Translations under genes and position numbers: made by a program
The notes under the pieces: model-generated
The model's input: only the letters and a program-made list of their open reading frames with translations
What the model was told of the DNA's origin: nothing
Databases searched by the model: none
Shown: piece after piece, positions 1 to 10,742 of the stretch
How positions within the stretch are numbered: position 1 is the first letter of the stretch
Layout of the letters: each line of letters starts with the position of its first letter
Origin: Theocolax elegans
Taxonomy: Eukaryota; Arthropoda; Insecta; Hymenoptera; Cerocephalidae
DNA: 64,000 nucleotides
Assembly (NCBI GenBank): GCA_026168455.1
Contig: CM047429.1
Span: forward strand, 6,971,125-7,035,124
Direction: 5' to 3'

Positions 1-192
1 TTTACAAGATAAGGCCCCAAGATGGGTAGAGCCATAGCTGTCATACTTTACGAGATTCCATCCGCACCCCTGGCTTTTGAAGAGAAGTGGGCAACAGCCA
101 GTACCACGTCGCAAAAGGCGATTGGCTTAATATAGAACCCATTTGAAGGTGAATCCACAATTTCATCAAGAATAGCATCCACAGAAGTAGAG
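1..192 (-). pseudogene. Reverse transcriptase N-terminus, partial
   Basis: The minus-strand translation contains PIAFCDVVLAVAHFSSKARG followed by ADGIS and a stop, then an ALPILGPYLV-like stretch. This matches the conserved start of LINE RT, where a hydrophobic helix precedes an xxARGxDGIP motif and a following helix. The stop falls right after the DGI motif. The catalytic palm is outside the window. Confidence 0.7.
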
Positions 193-306
193 GAGGAGAA
201 AGAAACCCGTGCAAAGTGAAGATTGCTCGTCTACAGTAAAGCCATTCAGATCATCATCCGTAACTGGTAGCAATCCCGGGTTACACAACTCAAGCCAAAA
301 GTTACG

Positions 307-489
307 TTAACTTCGCATACTGTCACTGAGTTTTAAAGAAATGAACTTAGTACATTCCTGCTCCATTGGAAGCTCGATTTCCTTACGAAGTTCAATGAAC
401 TGCTCATGATAGGCCAAGACTGATGTATTTTTATAGCGCCTTAGGGCAGCATCACGCTTTCTACATAGACGGATAGTATTTGGACTCAT
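307..489 (-). pseudogene. EN-RT linker of the non-LTR element
   Basis: A 60-residue basic reading frame (MSPNTIRLCRKRDAALRRYK at its start) lies between the endonuclease and RT pieces. The pattern of an R-KRD-A-R-Y-K helix after a conserved PWM/S start is typical of the spacer between the endonuclease and RT domains in jockey-like LINEs. It carries no catalytic residues. Confidence 0.6.
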
Positions 490-575
490 CCATGGAGGCC
501 GACGTTTTCTCGGGCGAATAATACGCTCCGGCGCCAGAACTATTGGTAATCATACAGTAAATTATATTAGAGAGA

Positions 576-1073
576 TTAGAGGACGCCTCTACAACAGACA
601 ATCACAACTTGCCAATAGAGAGCACAGTTCATCAGAGAAAATGCTTTTAAAAGTCGGAATGAAAAGAGCTCACATAATGTCGAAGGCGTAGTTAGATCAA
701 GAGTGACCTCAATTAGATTGTGATGGTTGTGAAAGGGCGACGTCTGATTGTCAGCATGAAGTATTACGTCATTTTGGTCAACAAAGACCGCGTCAATACA
801 AGTAGCAGACTGCACAGTAAAGTGCGTTGGTCCATGGTCAACCAATTTTAAAGTAGATTCGGCTGCCAGATTAAGTGGAGTACGAGAATCATAGGAGGAA
901 GAAAGAAAGTTGGAGTTAAAATCACCCATGACAATCTTGCTTACGTAGTCATCACTAAATGATTTAAGGTCAGTCAAAAAATAGCTACCATTAAAGGGAA
1001 CACATACAGGATCATCCACTATTCCAACAATGTGTCCCATGATATACGCAGGCATAAGCGGTTTGCCTGCCAT
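576..1073 (-). pseudogene. Endonuclease (EEP fold), C-terminal half, of the non-LTR element
   Basis: The minus-strand ORF shows a GDFN motif (VMGDFNSNF), then an ID-AVF segment and a terminal H-N-LIEV segment where an active enzyme has an SDH motif. These are the metal-binding and catalytic blocks of the exonuclease-endonuclease-phosphatase fold that nicks target DNA for target-primed reverse transcription. The SDH triad looks degraded (HHN), so the product would be dead. The last ~30 residues run into non-homologous sequence. Confidence 0.75.
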
Positions 1074-1165
1074 TATAGTATTAGATAGCGAGAAACTACA
1101 GAATTTGTAACAATTTTTAATTTAAAGAGCTACTCCGCCACCCTGCAGATTTCTGTCCTGTCTAA

Positions 1166-1366
1166 TTATTGAATAATCGCTGAATTAACCAAAAAATCCT
1201 GAACAACAGGATCTAAGCGCGTTTCAGCGACGGCCAATACATCATAGGAAGAATTATCGTAAAGATATTGTCGAACTGCTTCAATGTGCGCTTTAAGAGA
1301 ACAGACGTTGAGGAATTCCGCTCTCTGACTCATGTTCGCTTTAGATAAGTTCAAAGTGCCACTCAT
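1166..1366 (-). pseudogene. Endonuclease (EEP fold), N-terminal part
   Basis: The ORF reads LNVCSLKAHIEAVRQYL and then YDVLAVAETRLDP, the standard first two motifs (N-x-x-SL and AETRL, with the catalytic Glu) of LINE endonucleases. It sits directly upstream, in element order, of the C-terminal half at 1073-576; about 90 bp of frameshifted sequence lies between them. Confidence 0.75.
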
Positions 1367-1546
1367 TAGTTAATCGCTATCACCCACCGGCTTTGCGACA
1401 GTTGTATAGGTCGAGGCGATTGCAGCAAGATTAGACGCAGTTAAAAACGAGCGCGACCTTTTACCATCTGACCATTTGACAAAGAAGGAACCATTGCGGT
1501 GTCAAACGTATTTAAATCCAAGATTCTTCGCTGTAACTTAGAGATT

Positions 1547-2063
1547 CTAGAGTTTTTTAAACTGTGTTAATTGTAAAGCTTCATTGATGTAAATGTTAGT
1601 ATCAAAAATATTATCTATCTCCTCCCAATCAAACGCCGATAGGTCCAAGTCGCGCATACAAAGCAAGTTAAAACGTTTTTTAGCTTCGACAATTTGCCTG
1701 ACTAGTGTATCGCTTTTAAGGGTTATAAACAATGATGAAGGTTTACATCTATGCACGGACGTAGAGGAATTTATCCCAGGCTTAACATTAGTTATGCGGC
1801 AGGATACAATGTCATCTGCTTTTATAGCAGGTAGTACATTAGAAAATACAACCATTGCGCTCTTTTTAGAATTGCTTTTCGGATCTTTAGAAATATTGGT
1901 AACAATAATATCACAGTTATTACAGTTATTATTTGTATGACTAGATGCAGAATCACTAAGAGTATTCATTGTCAATATTTCAGTGGTTCTGTGGCGCTCA
2001 ACTGTCATTGATTGAACCAACGCATCGTTAACAGAGGAGGATGTCGTCCATGCATTAATCTTA
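1547..2063 (-). pseudogene. ORF1 C-terminal region of the non-LTR element
   Basis: The minus-strand ORF contains a segment resembling an RRM-like nucleic-acid-binding module of LINE ORF1 proteins: hydrophobic strands around FSNVLPAIKADDI and LFITLKSDTLVRQIVEAKKR, where the latter is the typical K-x-x-R-V-I-EAKRR helix. It is preceded by an Asn/Ser-rich linker. It is separated from the coiled-coil part by the templated insertion and a one-base frame change near 2064. Confidence 0.6.
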
Positions 2064-2127
2064 TGTACATTTTGCCTGCGTCAATTTATTGTTGTTCTCA
2101 GTGCGTGCAGTGGCGAGAGATAAAAAT
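2064..2127. repeat. 64-bp direct repeat, left copy
   Basis: These 64 bases recur exactly at 2385-2448. Both copies belong to the ORF1 sequence of the non-LTR element, so one was duplicated when the 257-bp block between them was inserted. The length is far above a normal transposon target duplication. Confidence 0.95.
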
Positions 2128-2384
2128 GCATTTTGCTTCGGCGGCTCGTTTCAACTTGTTGGCGTGCACTGTTTTTGGTTGTCTTCTTATATCTACATTG
2201 TGGTTTTTCTGTTTGACGCGTATTATCTCGTAAGGTCCGTCGTATTCTAGGTAGAATTTTTCAATTTGAGGTTCGTTTAGCAGATACACTGTTTCGCCTT
2301 CTCGGAAATACTGAGTGTTTAGTCGTTAGTCACAGTAATATTTAGATTTGTATTTGGATTGTACGACATTCATAACTGCCATAG
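2128..2384 (-). other. Templated insertion: copy of Gypsy-1 integrase tail (4707-4963)
   Basis: This block matches 4707-4963 collinearly with no indel and only two substitutions that I can see. It encodes part of the integrase C-terminus of Gypsy-1 and has no transposon ends of its own. It sits between two copies of a 64-bp sequence, with one-base microhomologies at both junctions. It is best read as a patch copied during break repair. Confidence 0.9.
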
Positions 2385-2448
2385 TGTACATTTTGCCTGC
2401 GTCAATTTATTGTTGTTCTCAGTGCGTGCAGTGGCGAGAGATAAAAAT
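2385..2448. repeat. 64-bp direct repeat, right copy
   Basis: Exact copy of 2064-2127, flanking the templated insertion on its right side. Confidence 0.95.
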
Positions 2449-2849
2449 CTGTCATTCAACTCATTCACGCTCATCCGCAGTGTAGAGATATCGGACTCAA
2501 GCGTGACAATATGCCTATCTTCCTCAGCCAATAGTTTTGTTAAAGTATCCACCTGAGAATTAAGTGAATTAATATGACGATTCATATGAGATAATAGTTT
2601 CAGTGAAGCAGAAATACTATCAAGTCTAGCTTTGATGTTGGCACCGTTGGACGAAATTGCACTTTGGACCCTATCAATCCTGTTATAAGCGTAATTCGTT
2701 AAGGAAGATGTTATAGTCGCATTAGGAGAAAGGTGGAAATCAATCGATTTTCTATGATGATGACCAGCGGATAAACTAGCATGAGTCGGAGAATTGTTGT
2801 TAGTGGAAGCATCGGGTGATGAACGAAGAATAGTAAATTTAAGCAGCAA
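2449..2849 (-). pseudogene. ORF1 N-terminal coiled-coil region of the non-LTR element
   Basis: The minus-strand ORF has a Ser/Thr/His-rich start, then about 90 residues of heptad-patterned leucines and valines (from SSLTNYAYNRIDRVQ to LESDISTLRMSVNELNDRF). That is the trimerising coiled coil expected in LINE ORF1 RNA-binding proteins. The frame runs on into the downstream 64-bp repeat copy (2385-2448). Confidence 0.6.
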
Positions 2850-2878
2850 ACTATCACTAAGAGGCCCATCCAGGCGTG

Positions 2879-4470
2879 TATGAGCCGTAAACGAGACTGA
2901 AATTATAATGTATTGATGAATGTATTGTGAAAATATATTGTATTGATTGAATTTTTATGGTCATTTAAAATTTTATTAAAATTTATTTAATTCCATTTCT
3001 TTATATTTTTTTAATTTAATTTATTTAAATTATTTAAATTAGTATTGAATACTTTAGTGTTGTATTTTCTTGAATTCGCGAATTTTCTTTTTGATTGGTT
3101 TAGAGGGATTTATTTATTAATTGAAAATTCGTGAAGGAATGAGTTTTACTTGTAATTTTGTATATATACTATATATGATATTTAATAATAACTTATGGTT
3201 TGTCCTTTTTAGGTGAATGCAAGATGTGTCGTCGCTGTTTAATGGTGTTGGCTGTTGTATGACCTGGTTGTATCGTTTGGGTCGTTGTCTATTTTCTTCA
3301 CTTGCGTGAGATGCGAGAGCTTCCGATGTGATGCTGCGTTGCTGATGCTGGAGTTCGCTTGTTTGGGAACAGGATTGATCCGGTTGTTGCTTAGAGATTT
3401 TATTTTGCTTAGGTTTTTAGTTGTTCCTGTGTTTTTAGCATTGTCCAAATCAAATCTACGTGGAGAATTGTGGCTGTGACTGTATATGCTGGTGCGGTTA
3501 AGGCATGTGATTTGCGAGGTGAGTGCTTTTATTTCGAATTAGGATAATTTATGTTGCGTTGTGTTTTTTTGCCTTTCCTACTATCTGTTCTTTTCTTGAC
3601 TAATAATTTTTCTAGTTTGGTCTTATGAACGAGATTACAATTTAGCATGGTGTAGAGTTCTCTTGGCCTCTTCTGTCGTCAGATGCAACGTGCTTGCTGG
3701 ATCGCCACGCGAAGTGAGATGCTGTTCCCCGGGCACCGTGAAGATGTGTTCTGCTTTTTAACTATTGCGACGAGACGTCGTTGCAATGAAATAAATAATA
3801 CTTAATGTATTATATTATTTCGTAATATGTATTAAATATTATATCTTAAAATCTCGCACGTTGTTATTTTTTCGTACGTTGCCTCTTCAAGGCCACGAAA
3901 CACGCGTGTTTATGTCGATGACCGGGGATGTGTGCGAGCATCCGTATATACAATTGTTATTGTGTGTGTGTGTGTGTTAGGTACTTTTCGGGAATGCGAC
4001 AATTCGCGAAAAGCTCAGTACGCTGCCGGTCTTGACCGCGGCAGCACCCTTTGACACATCGTCACGTTTAGCTTCGCGCGCCACGGGAAGTACCGGACCG
4101 GTTCGTCCGTGCTCCGGGAAACCGTACGCGAGTGCTCGTGAATTCGTGTAAGTGCAGTTCAAACGACCATATACCTGGGGACGAGTATTCCCCGAGGTAG
4201 GCGAATCGCCGTGGCATCAGGCCGCACCTGCAGACTACCGTCGAGGACGACGGGAAACCGGGCCGATTCCATCGGCCAGCAGACGTCGGGGCGCCGACTC
4301 ACTCCAGGGCCAATGGACAAGCCAGCCCGGTAACTACCCGACGTCAGTGCCCCGACGGGTTAACTTATTAACCCACGGCAACGACAAAGACGCGTTCTTC
4401 GGGGCCGTCGTCCCTGTATAATAAATAAATATTGTAACTGGTATTAGGACGAAATACCACGTTACACTAT
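2879..4470. other. Intergenic: AT-rich half, then GC-rich block; no gene seen
   Basis: Bases 2880-3600 are AT-rich with no coding signal. A short GT microsatellite lies near 3962-3978. Bases 3990-4420 are markedly GC-rich and end at a TATAATAAATAAATA stretch and then ACGTTACA near 4465, which resembles the R-U5 and right end of an LTR. I could not find a matching left end, so I leave it as an LTR-like island. Confidence 0.4.
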
Positions 4471-4699
4471 GCGATGTATGGTTAGGTGACAATTGCTTGT
4501 TGTGTGGGTATGTGTTATTTGTTTTATGGTACGTGTGAATATTTAGGGTTGACTGCAGTATTCTTTCGTGTAAGTATGATTGTGGCGCATTTTGTGACCA
4601 CGCGTCCGATAGCCGCAGTTATTCGAATGTTGCTAGGGTGTATCGTTCGTCTGTTGAGGTTTGTTTTATTTGTGATTGGTTAAGTCATTGTGGTACGTT

Positions 4700-5508
4700 G
4701 CTCATTGCATTTTGCTTCGGCGGCTCGTTTCAACTTGTTGGCGTGCACTGTTTTTGGTTGTCTTCTTATATCTACATTGTGGTTTTTCTGTTTGACGCGT
4801 ATTATCTCGTAAGGTCCGTCGTACTCTAGGTAGAATTTTTCAATTTGAGGTTCTTTTAGCAGATACACTGTTTCGCCTTCTCGGAAATACTGAGTGTTTA
4901 GTCGTTAGTCACAGTAATATTTAGATTTGTATTTGGATTGTACGACATTCATAACTGCCATAGTTTGTAGTTGTGTTAAATTGGTTGTAAGATCAGCTGC
5001 ATATTGACTGTACATTGGGAAGTTTTCCCTGGAAGGGAAGCTTGATGGTGTGCGAGCCTTTTGTCCAAACAAAAATTCATGCGGAGGTATCCGGTGCATT
5101 CGTGTTCGGTACAGTTGTAGGTATACTGACAAATGGGTGTCCATTTTTGCCAGCCGGTTAGCTTTTCTATGTACTTCCTTAAGTATTCGGTTAGGGTGTG
5201 GTGCGTGCGCTCGATTCCGCCGTTAGCCTGAAAGTGGTATACTGTAGAGCGGTACTTGCTTATTTTACATATATTGGCGAAATATTCTAACAGTCGATTA
5301 TGGAAATGGGTTCCTCGGTCTGTTATGATTGCTGCGGGTGGTCCAAAGTAGCATATAATTTTTTCTGTTAATGCTCGGGCTACCTCTTCGGCAGTTGTCG
5401 TTTTGAGAGAGCTTAAAATCGTATATTTAGTTAGCCAGCCTTCTGCTGAGAGTATGTACCTGTACCCATCGTCTGTCGTTTTAAGTGGCCCGTAGAAGTC
5501 TAACGAAA
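4700..5508 (-). pseudogene. Integrase core and C-terminal domain, Gypsy-1
   Basis: In broken frames the minus strand shows the core motifs in order: SLDFYGPLK (first Asp), ITDRGTHF (second Asp) and NGGIERTHHTL (catalytic Glu). Then comes a PHEFLFG-x-KART segment and the C-terminal YLEYDGPYEIIRV and KTVHANKLKRA motif of gypsy integrases. The DDE residues are all recognisable despite stops. The zinc-binding domain is across the solo LTR at 6640-6870. The C-terminus is the template of the patch at 2128-2384. Confidence 0.8.
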
Positions 5509-5513
5509 TCTGT

Positions 5514-6632
5514 TGTGAAAATGCAAATAATGCATGTCATAAAGAGCGACAATAAAACTATACCCTACTTTCCTGTACGAGCACACACACAGGTACATGC
5601 CTAACCAAACCTATCCTTGCCCAATTACCCTAAGAGCCTATAAATAATAAACAATAATACCCTCCCAGTAACCGAGCTCCTTAACATATGATATAAAACC
5701 ACCGAGCCCACAAACAAAGGTGCACAGGGGAGCAGCCGAGCAGGACACAGGAGTTCACTGAAGCATAGATTACTCTTGAAGTAATCTAATAATGAGCCTG
5801 ATAATGAGATTTAGTAGCAGCGTACCCAGCAAAGACAAGGAAGACCGAGCCAGAAGGAGCCAATGTAGCCAGGAAGTCCGTCAGCCAGCAATAATCCAAA
5901 AAACCTGGAGGCACCAGCTAATGTAGCAATGTTCATTATAAGGGAGCAGACAGGAGCACACACTTACTTAAACAAGTGTGTATAGAAGAGAACTTGGGAA
6001 GAGGTTAAGTGAGCATTATAAGTACTCGCATGCACAATATTAATAATAATACACATCAAGCCGTCTTCCAAGTTGGTATTTACCTGAATTATCGCCGTGT
6101 GTCCGTCCAAGCAGCTCGAGCCCGCCGTTGCACCTGTCACGCCGTGCGCATCAAGAAGAGCGAGAGAGAAGGAGATATCGGCCGCGGCAACACCCAAGAG
6201 CCCGCGTCGACGTGCCGCGTACACACACCTCCCGCGGCCCTGTAAACACCGACATTATTAGCCGACGGGTTAGCGATAAGGAACGAGAGAAATATTTACC
6301 TGGCAGGCAGCTTACGTCGTCGTCAACGGCATCGTTGTTGTTGTTAGAGCCGACGAGGTGTACACCACTAGACGGTGCGGCGGCCATGTTACTTAAGCCG
6401 CACTCAAGTAAGGCCGCGTACGCACCGCAAGTGGGCCGTCACGACGCATGCGCGGACACAGGCAATGCGTAAACCACGCCGAGGAAAGCAGAGCTCTTCC
6501 GATCGCCGTAGTCACCACGCCCGATCTTTGAGTGAGATACGTCGCCGAGCAGATAATAAATTTAATTATTTTATACATATATTATCTTTATTATCGACAT
6601 CACCTGCACCCTAATTCCCAATGCAGCGTGAC
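5514..6632. mobile_element. Solo LTR-like insertion splitting Gypsy-1 integrase
   Basis: A 1,119-bp block interrupts the integrase reading frame. It is bounded by the 5-bp repeat TCTGT (5509-5513 and 6633-6637), begins TGTGAAAATG and ends CAGCGTGAC. It carries no ORF with protein similarity, is GC-rich in its right half, and resembles the blocks at 22501-23855 and 37505-38534 in its first ~60 bp and general layout. A 5-bp target duplication would suit BEL/Pao or gypsy solo LTRs. Confidence 0.65.
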
Positions 6633-6639
6633 TCTGTTC

Positions 6640-6870
6640 GAATGGAAATGTTGTGAATGTGAATGGAGTGTGACTAAAGGTAGTTTTGTTTTTTGTCTGA
6701 TTAGTTTATTTGTTTGGCATTGAGAGCATTTTAGAATGAATTGGCGTATATCTTGACACATGTTCTTCCAATAATAATCGCTAGCTATTTTAGCGTAAGT
6801 TTTGTTAAGCCCGCGGTGTCCACCTATATTTGCTTCATGGTATTCTTTTTTTATAGTGTATCGGTCAGGA
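6640..6870 (-). pseudogene. Integrase HHCC zinc-binding domain, Gypsy-1
   Basis: The minus-strand translation reads EYHEANIGGHRGLNKTYAKI then ASDYYWKNMCQDIRQFI and C-x2-C (CSQCQ). That is the complete H-x(3-5)-H-x(~29)-C-x2-C zinc module of retroviral-type integrases, ending just before the solo LTR. Confidence 0.8.
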
Positions 6871-7579
6871 ATCGCTGGGACAGTTAAATTGATGGTGTAA
6901 AGTACTGCAACTATTGGTTGCCCGGAGAATACTTAATTGATCTGTTCTATAAAATAGGACCATTCGCCAATGGAGAGCATAGCCAAATCCCTTATAATGG
7001 CTATACTTTTGATTTCCTTTGCAATTAATAAGGCCTTTAGATTGTTTATGCATTTTCTTATATTTAATCTTAGCGGTCTTTCGTGCAGATGATTCTTCAG
7101 GAAAATTGCGAAAACGTGGATGTTTTTTATATTTTGTATGTGTATGTTGTTTATAGCGGGTTGGTCGTTGATTAGCTGTACTGAATTTATGTATGCTCGT
7201 TCTGTTGGTGCTTCTTGTATTTCGGTGTTTAGTGAAACATCGGTCGTGGTTATGTATGCTTAATTTTCCTGGTATCTGAAGGGGTATTGATTTATTTGGG
7301 TTAAACTTTTGAATGAGTCCGGCCTTTCAGCGTTTACTGGGTCCCAAGGTGGTTTTATTCTTGGTGGCCTGGCGTTTAGGGTGAGCTATTTATCTAGTCG
7401 TTTGTTGCAAGGTTGATTTTGCTGACTTGAAATGTTGGTGTTGTTGCATGAGTTCTAAATGGTTCAAATTTGAATTTTCCGTTGAATTATCTGTATTGTT
7501 ATTTTTTGAGTCGGTTGATTCAGAGTCTGAGTCATCTCTTGCGTCTTCATGGGAGTAGACTAAGGGTTTTGCGAGGGTC

Positions 7580-8163
7580 TCCTCTGCTATTTGCGTTTCG
7601 TATGGTGTGAAGTGGATGTTTCGTAAGTTAAGATGGATTATTGATGGGAACTGATTGGTGGCAATGCAGTAATAGTTTGTTTTTTGTGGCAGCTCAAAGT
7701 GTACGCAAACGCTGTATTTGAATGTGTACGCGAATATAGAGATGCAGTTGAGGTCACCATATTCGGTTCATGAGTTTAGAATTCGCGTTGTTTCTGTTCT
7801 GTCTCCACAGAGATTAAGTATTGGTGAATTGAGTAGTTTCTGTCTCAATTCTAATGGACCTATTTCTAATTTCGCTGCTCTGATTAGTGAGTGGAATAGA
7901 CAATTTCCTGGCGGTTCGCTTTCGGTGTATACGCTTAGTCTCAGATGATTAAGCAGTTGCGGTTGTAAGTTGATATCAGACCTGTCAATGTTTTGCTTAC
8001 CTGTATGAGTATTTTTATCGAGATCTGCATTGTTCAAGTCACTCTCCAATGAGTCGTAGTTGAGATCGTCTGTGTTCTCCGAGACGGGCTGAGTTTCTTT
8101 GCGACTTATGGGTAGTGCTGTGTGTGGACTTGATGGAGAAATTTGCTTTGGCGATTTTGGCAT
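7580..8163 (-). pseudogene. OTU-type cysteine protease-like domain in Gypsy-1 pol
   Basis: The ORF at 8163-7768 starts with a Ser/Asp/Asn-rich linker, then has SEPPGNCLFHSLIRAAKLEI and ELRQKLLNSPI. This matches the OTU catalytic block (D)GNCLFxxL followed by an LR helix; the Cys codon is at 7902-7900. After a frameshift, the next frame gives EYGDLNCISIFAYTFKYSVC and then NIHFTPYE, matching the second OTU block and the catalytic His (codon about 7614-7612). OTU enzymes cleave ubiquitin chains. The usual DG before N-C reads PG here. It lies between the deleted RT/RNase H and integrase. Family assignment is by motif only. Confidence 0.6.
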
Positions 8164-8164
8164 G

Positions 8165-8582
8165 TCCCTATGGTTGCTTCATTAAGCTGTCGGAAGTCAG
8201 TGACCAGTCTCCATTTTTTGTTTCCTTGTGCATCAGGTTTTTTTGGGACTATCTACATGGGTGGCGAATAATTGGAGGTGGATACCTCCACAATGTTTTG
8301 ATTCAGAAGTTTCCCAATTTCCTTTTCCATTTCTTCTCTTACCGCTAGTGGGTATCTATACCTCTAGGATTTGACGGGCTCGTGTGTAGATATTTATATA
8401 GAGTGTTGAAGGAGGTGCGTTGCTGGCAGAGGTTCCCCTTCTAGGCCGAATGCGCCTGGATATTCGTTGATAATTTGCCTAACATGCTCGATCTTTTCTT
8501 GATTAAGGCCTAGGAGGTTCGCTATTTGCAGAATTTCCTGCCCTTTCATTTCTTTTGTAGTCGTTATGTAGTAGCATTTCAT
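8165..8582 (-). pseudogene. Reverse transcriptase N-terminal part, Gypsy-1
   Basis: The minus strand gives a pre-RT helix (LNQEKIEHVRQIINEYPGAF then LEGEPLPATHLLQHSI), then in another frame RYPLAVREEMEKEIGKLL, a SPP-x-IVPKK motif and KWRLVTDFRQLNEATIG. These are RT fingers motifs 1 and 2. The sequence then leaves RT abruptly near 8170; the YxDD palm and RNase H are absent, pointing to an internal deletion. Confidence 0.75.
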
Positions 8583-8824
8583 TTAAATCAAATATCTCTG
8601 TGTTAGTATTTCGTTTGTTGTTTCACTGAGCAGGTAAATAATGCATGCTACTTGAGAGCATTCCTTTGTTAAATTGCTATCCTCTTCGGCTTCTGGTGTG
8701 GACCAAGGTTTGGATGTTTTGTTTTTTCCGTTGTACTAATGCATTCGGCGAATATGCAACCTTCGTGATTTTCGGTGACAAAGTTGCCGAACAGAATACC
8801 ATCCTTCACGTGCGTTAGTGGAAC

Positions 8825-9295
8825 CTAACCGACTTTTGTTTCGTTGTTCGTTGTGCGAGCTTGGATTACTCTTCTTATACGAGCAGATGTTTGATTCCGT
8901 AATCTTACATCCTTGGAGACGGCGTCAATTACGCCTGAATGCTTGATTAATAAGTCCCAACCGAGCAGCCCGTTCGTGCCGATGGGAAAGCTATTTGGTA
9001 CGATATGTATCTGATATGTGATACCTGCTAATTTAATTTTCGCTTTCCCGATAGTATACGAGACTCCTTTGGTAACTCCCTTGATTTCAAGACTTTCTGT
9101 TTTATCTATATGCACGCTGGACCTTAGTGCTTGTTGTTTTATTATTGATATGGCGGCTCTTGTGACTGTGAAGAACTTTGCTTCGCCTTCGATAAGCTCT
9201 TCATTCTTTAACTTGATTATAAGGGGTTGTCGGCCTGTATGTAAACATCTTATAATTGCCGATTTTGTTGATGATAAATATTGGAGTTCCCTCAT
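8825..9295 (-). pseudogene. Retropepsin-like protease, Gypsy-1
   Basis: The 156-residue ORF has the retropepsin outline: a strand before the active-site loop, ISIIK after it, a central KLAGITYQIHIVPNSFPIGT and a GLLGWDLL motif near the C-terminus. The D-T/S-G triad has decayed to T-R-A (VTRAAISII), so it could not cleave Gag-Pol. It lies directly upstream of the RT start, as expected in gypsy elements. Confidence 0.7.
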
Positions 9296-9646
9296 CTTGA
9301 CGATCGACGCTAGAGAACGTCGACGAGCGGGTTTCTAGTTTAAATGCTTGGTATCATAACAATTGTAGTAATTTTGGGTGGTTGAAGTGCGACTGTAGGT
9401 GTTGCTCTTGTTGTATTCGAAATCTCTTTCATTCGGCCAATCATATCGGTTGTGGTTTCTGTTAAAAGCCGTTCATAACTTTCCTGTATATCGTGGTAGT
9501 TGGTGCATATTGGTATTGCGTTCGAAACGCACATCGCTCGTTCGTTTGGATTATATACGATTTTATTGGTGCATATGTTCCATTTTAATGTATTGCACTT
9601 GCTGAGCACATGACCTACTCTTTTACAATAGTCACATAGTAAGGTT

Positions 9647-10456
9647 TTAATCTTTTTTTTGTGACAGTCCTATTCTGTGTGTGTGCTTGCCTTGGCAATA
9701 CGTGCATTTTTTATCTCCTAATGCCTCGCACAGCATTTTCATTATTGTGGCGGTGTTTGTTTGATATTGACTAGTGGTAATTTGCGATGTGTCTGACTGC
9801 TCCTGTAAGGAATAGTTCTTTCGTGCTCTTTCTTTGCACTCGAAGTCTACTGCTATGCGTATTGCTTCAGTTAAGGATTCCGGTCGTTCGCTGCGAGCTT
9901 GGTGCTCTAATGGGTGAGTTAATCCAAACATAAATTGCTGTAAGGTTTCGCTGTTGGCATTTCTCCGACGAGTATCTCGATCATTGGAGTCCAGTGTAGA
10001 TGCTGATTCGTATATAGTCAGAAGTCGGTTGTTTAGTTTCTGTAGTCGCAGACCGTAATCTCCTGCTGTTTCTCCGGGTCGCTGATTGACAATTCTAATT
10101 TGCGCAATTACATCATCGACGATACCTACGTTGCTATATTGTAGTGTGAGGTCAGCTAGTAGTCCTTCTAAATACTCGTAACTGGCGAGGCGGGATATAT
10201 AACCTTCAGCAGCCCTTCCGGTGAGCTTGCTAGCCAATGTTAGTAAGATGTACCTTTCGCACTCCCCTGCACTTAGTGCTTGTCTTGTCGCGGTACAGAA
10301 TAGGCTCAAAAAATCTGTGTCGCCATTAAAGGTTGGGATTAAGGCTGTTGCTTGAGATATTGTCAGTTGAGCTATGTTTGTTGGGAGTGGATTCGTGGTA
10401 GGTATTGGTGGATTATATTGGAGAGATTGCGCTTGTGTTGGGTCGAATAAGTACAA
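9647..10456 (-). pseudogene. Gag (capsid plus zinc-knuckle remnant), Gypsy-1
   Basis: The 269-residue ORF has gypsy Gag features: IPTFNGDTDFLSLFCTATRQ (FxGd...lxxFi start), an R-x-A-xGYIS segment, LQQFMFGL-x-HP-EHQ and a basic tail. It ends with CTYCQGKHTHR, the first half of a CCHC knuckle that loses frame. More N-terminal Gag-like frames lie at 10613-10413 and 11114-10743. A degraded Cys-rich stretch (9609-9340) follows downstream. Confidence 0.75.
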
Positions 10457-10742
10457 TGTGCATATGTGTGGGTTCCGTGGTGTGATTATGTCGTCGATGT
10501 AAATGTGTGTTAAATTGTGGTGATTGGTTGTGCGTTTTAGCCTCCAGTAATTGTTTTTGAGCAGTCTGTGTGACGCGTAGCGTGCGTTCTGGCAGCACGA
10601 GGTTTTTGTCCACGACGTTTGTACAGTTAAGGGTGCATGGGAACCTTCGGTGTCCAGATCGGACTGTGGATCTTTTAGTAGTTATTTTATTTTTTACGCT
10701 GTTTGTGGGGCCTATGGCTGGGAAATTTGGATTGTAAAGTGG

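Larger units (their letters stand above)
1..2878 (-). mobile_element. Non-LTR retrotransposon fossil (jockey-superfamily-like), left end cut by window
   Basis: Read on the minus strand, the parts follow LINE order: ORF1 with an N-terminal coiled coil (2849-2449) and C-terminal part (2063-1547), an apurinic endonuclease in two frames (1366-1166 and 1073-576), an EN-RT linker (489-307) and the start of reverse transcriptase (about 192-1). The RT active site lies beyond base 1. Frameshifts and stops break every ORF, so it is inactive. The clade is inferred from the endonuclease and pre-RT wording; jockey-like fits best, but a related clade is possible. A templated insertion (2064-2448) sits inside ORF1. 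Confidence 0.8.

Noticed and set aside
1593..1940. Plus-strand ORF of 115 residues
   Set aside because: It is the antisense shadow of the LINE ORF1 frame, which has the recognisable motif.
3990..4440. GC-rich block as a host CpG island or promoter
   Set aside because: A poly(A)-like signal and ACGTTACA end fit an LTR better, and no gene follows.
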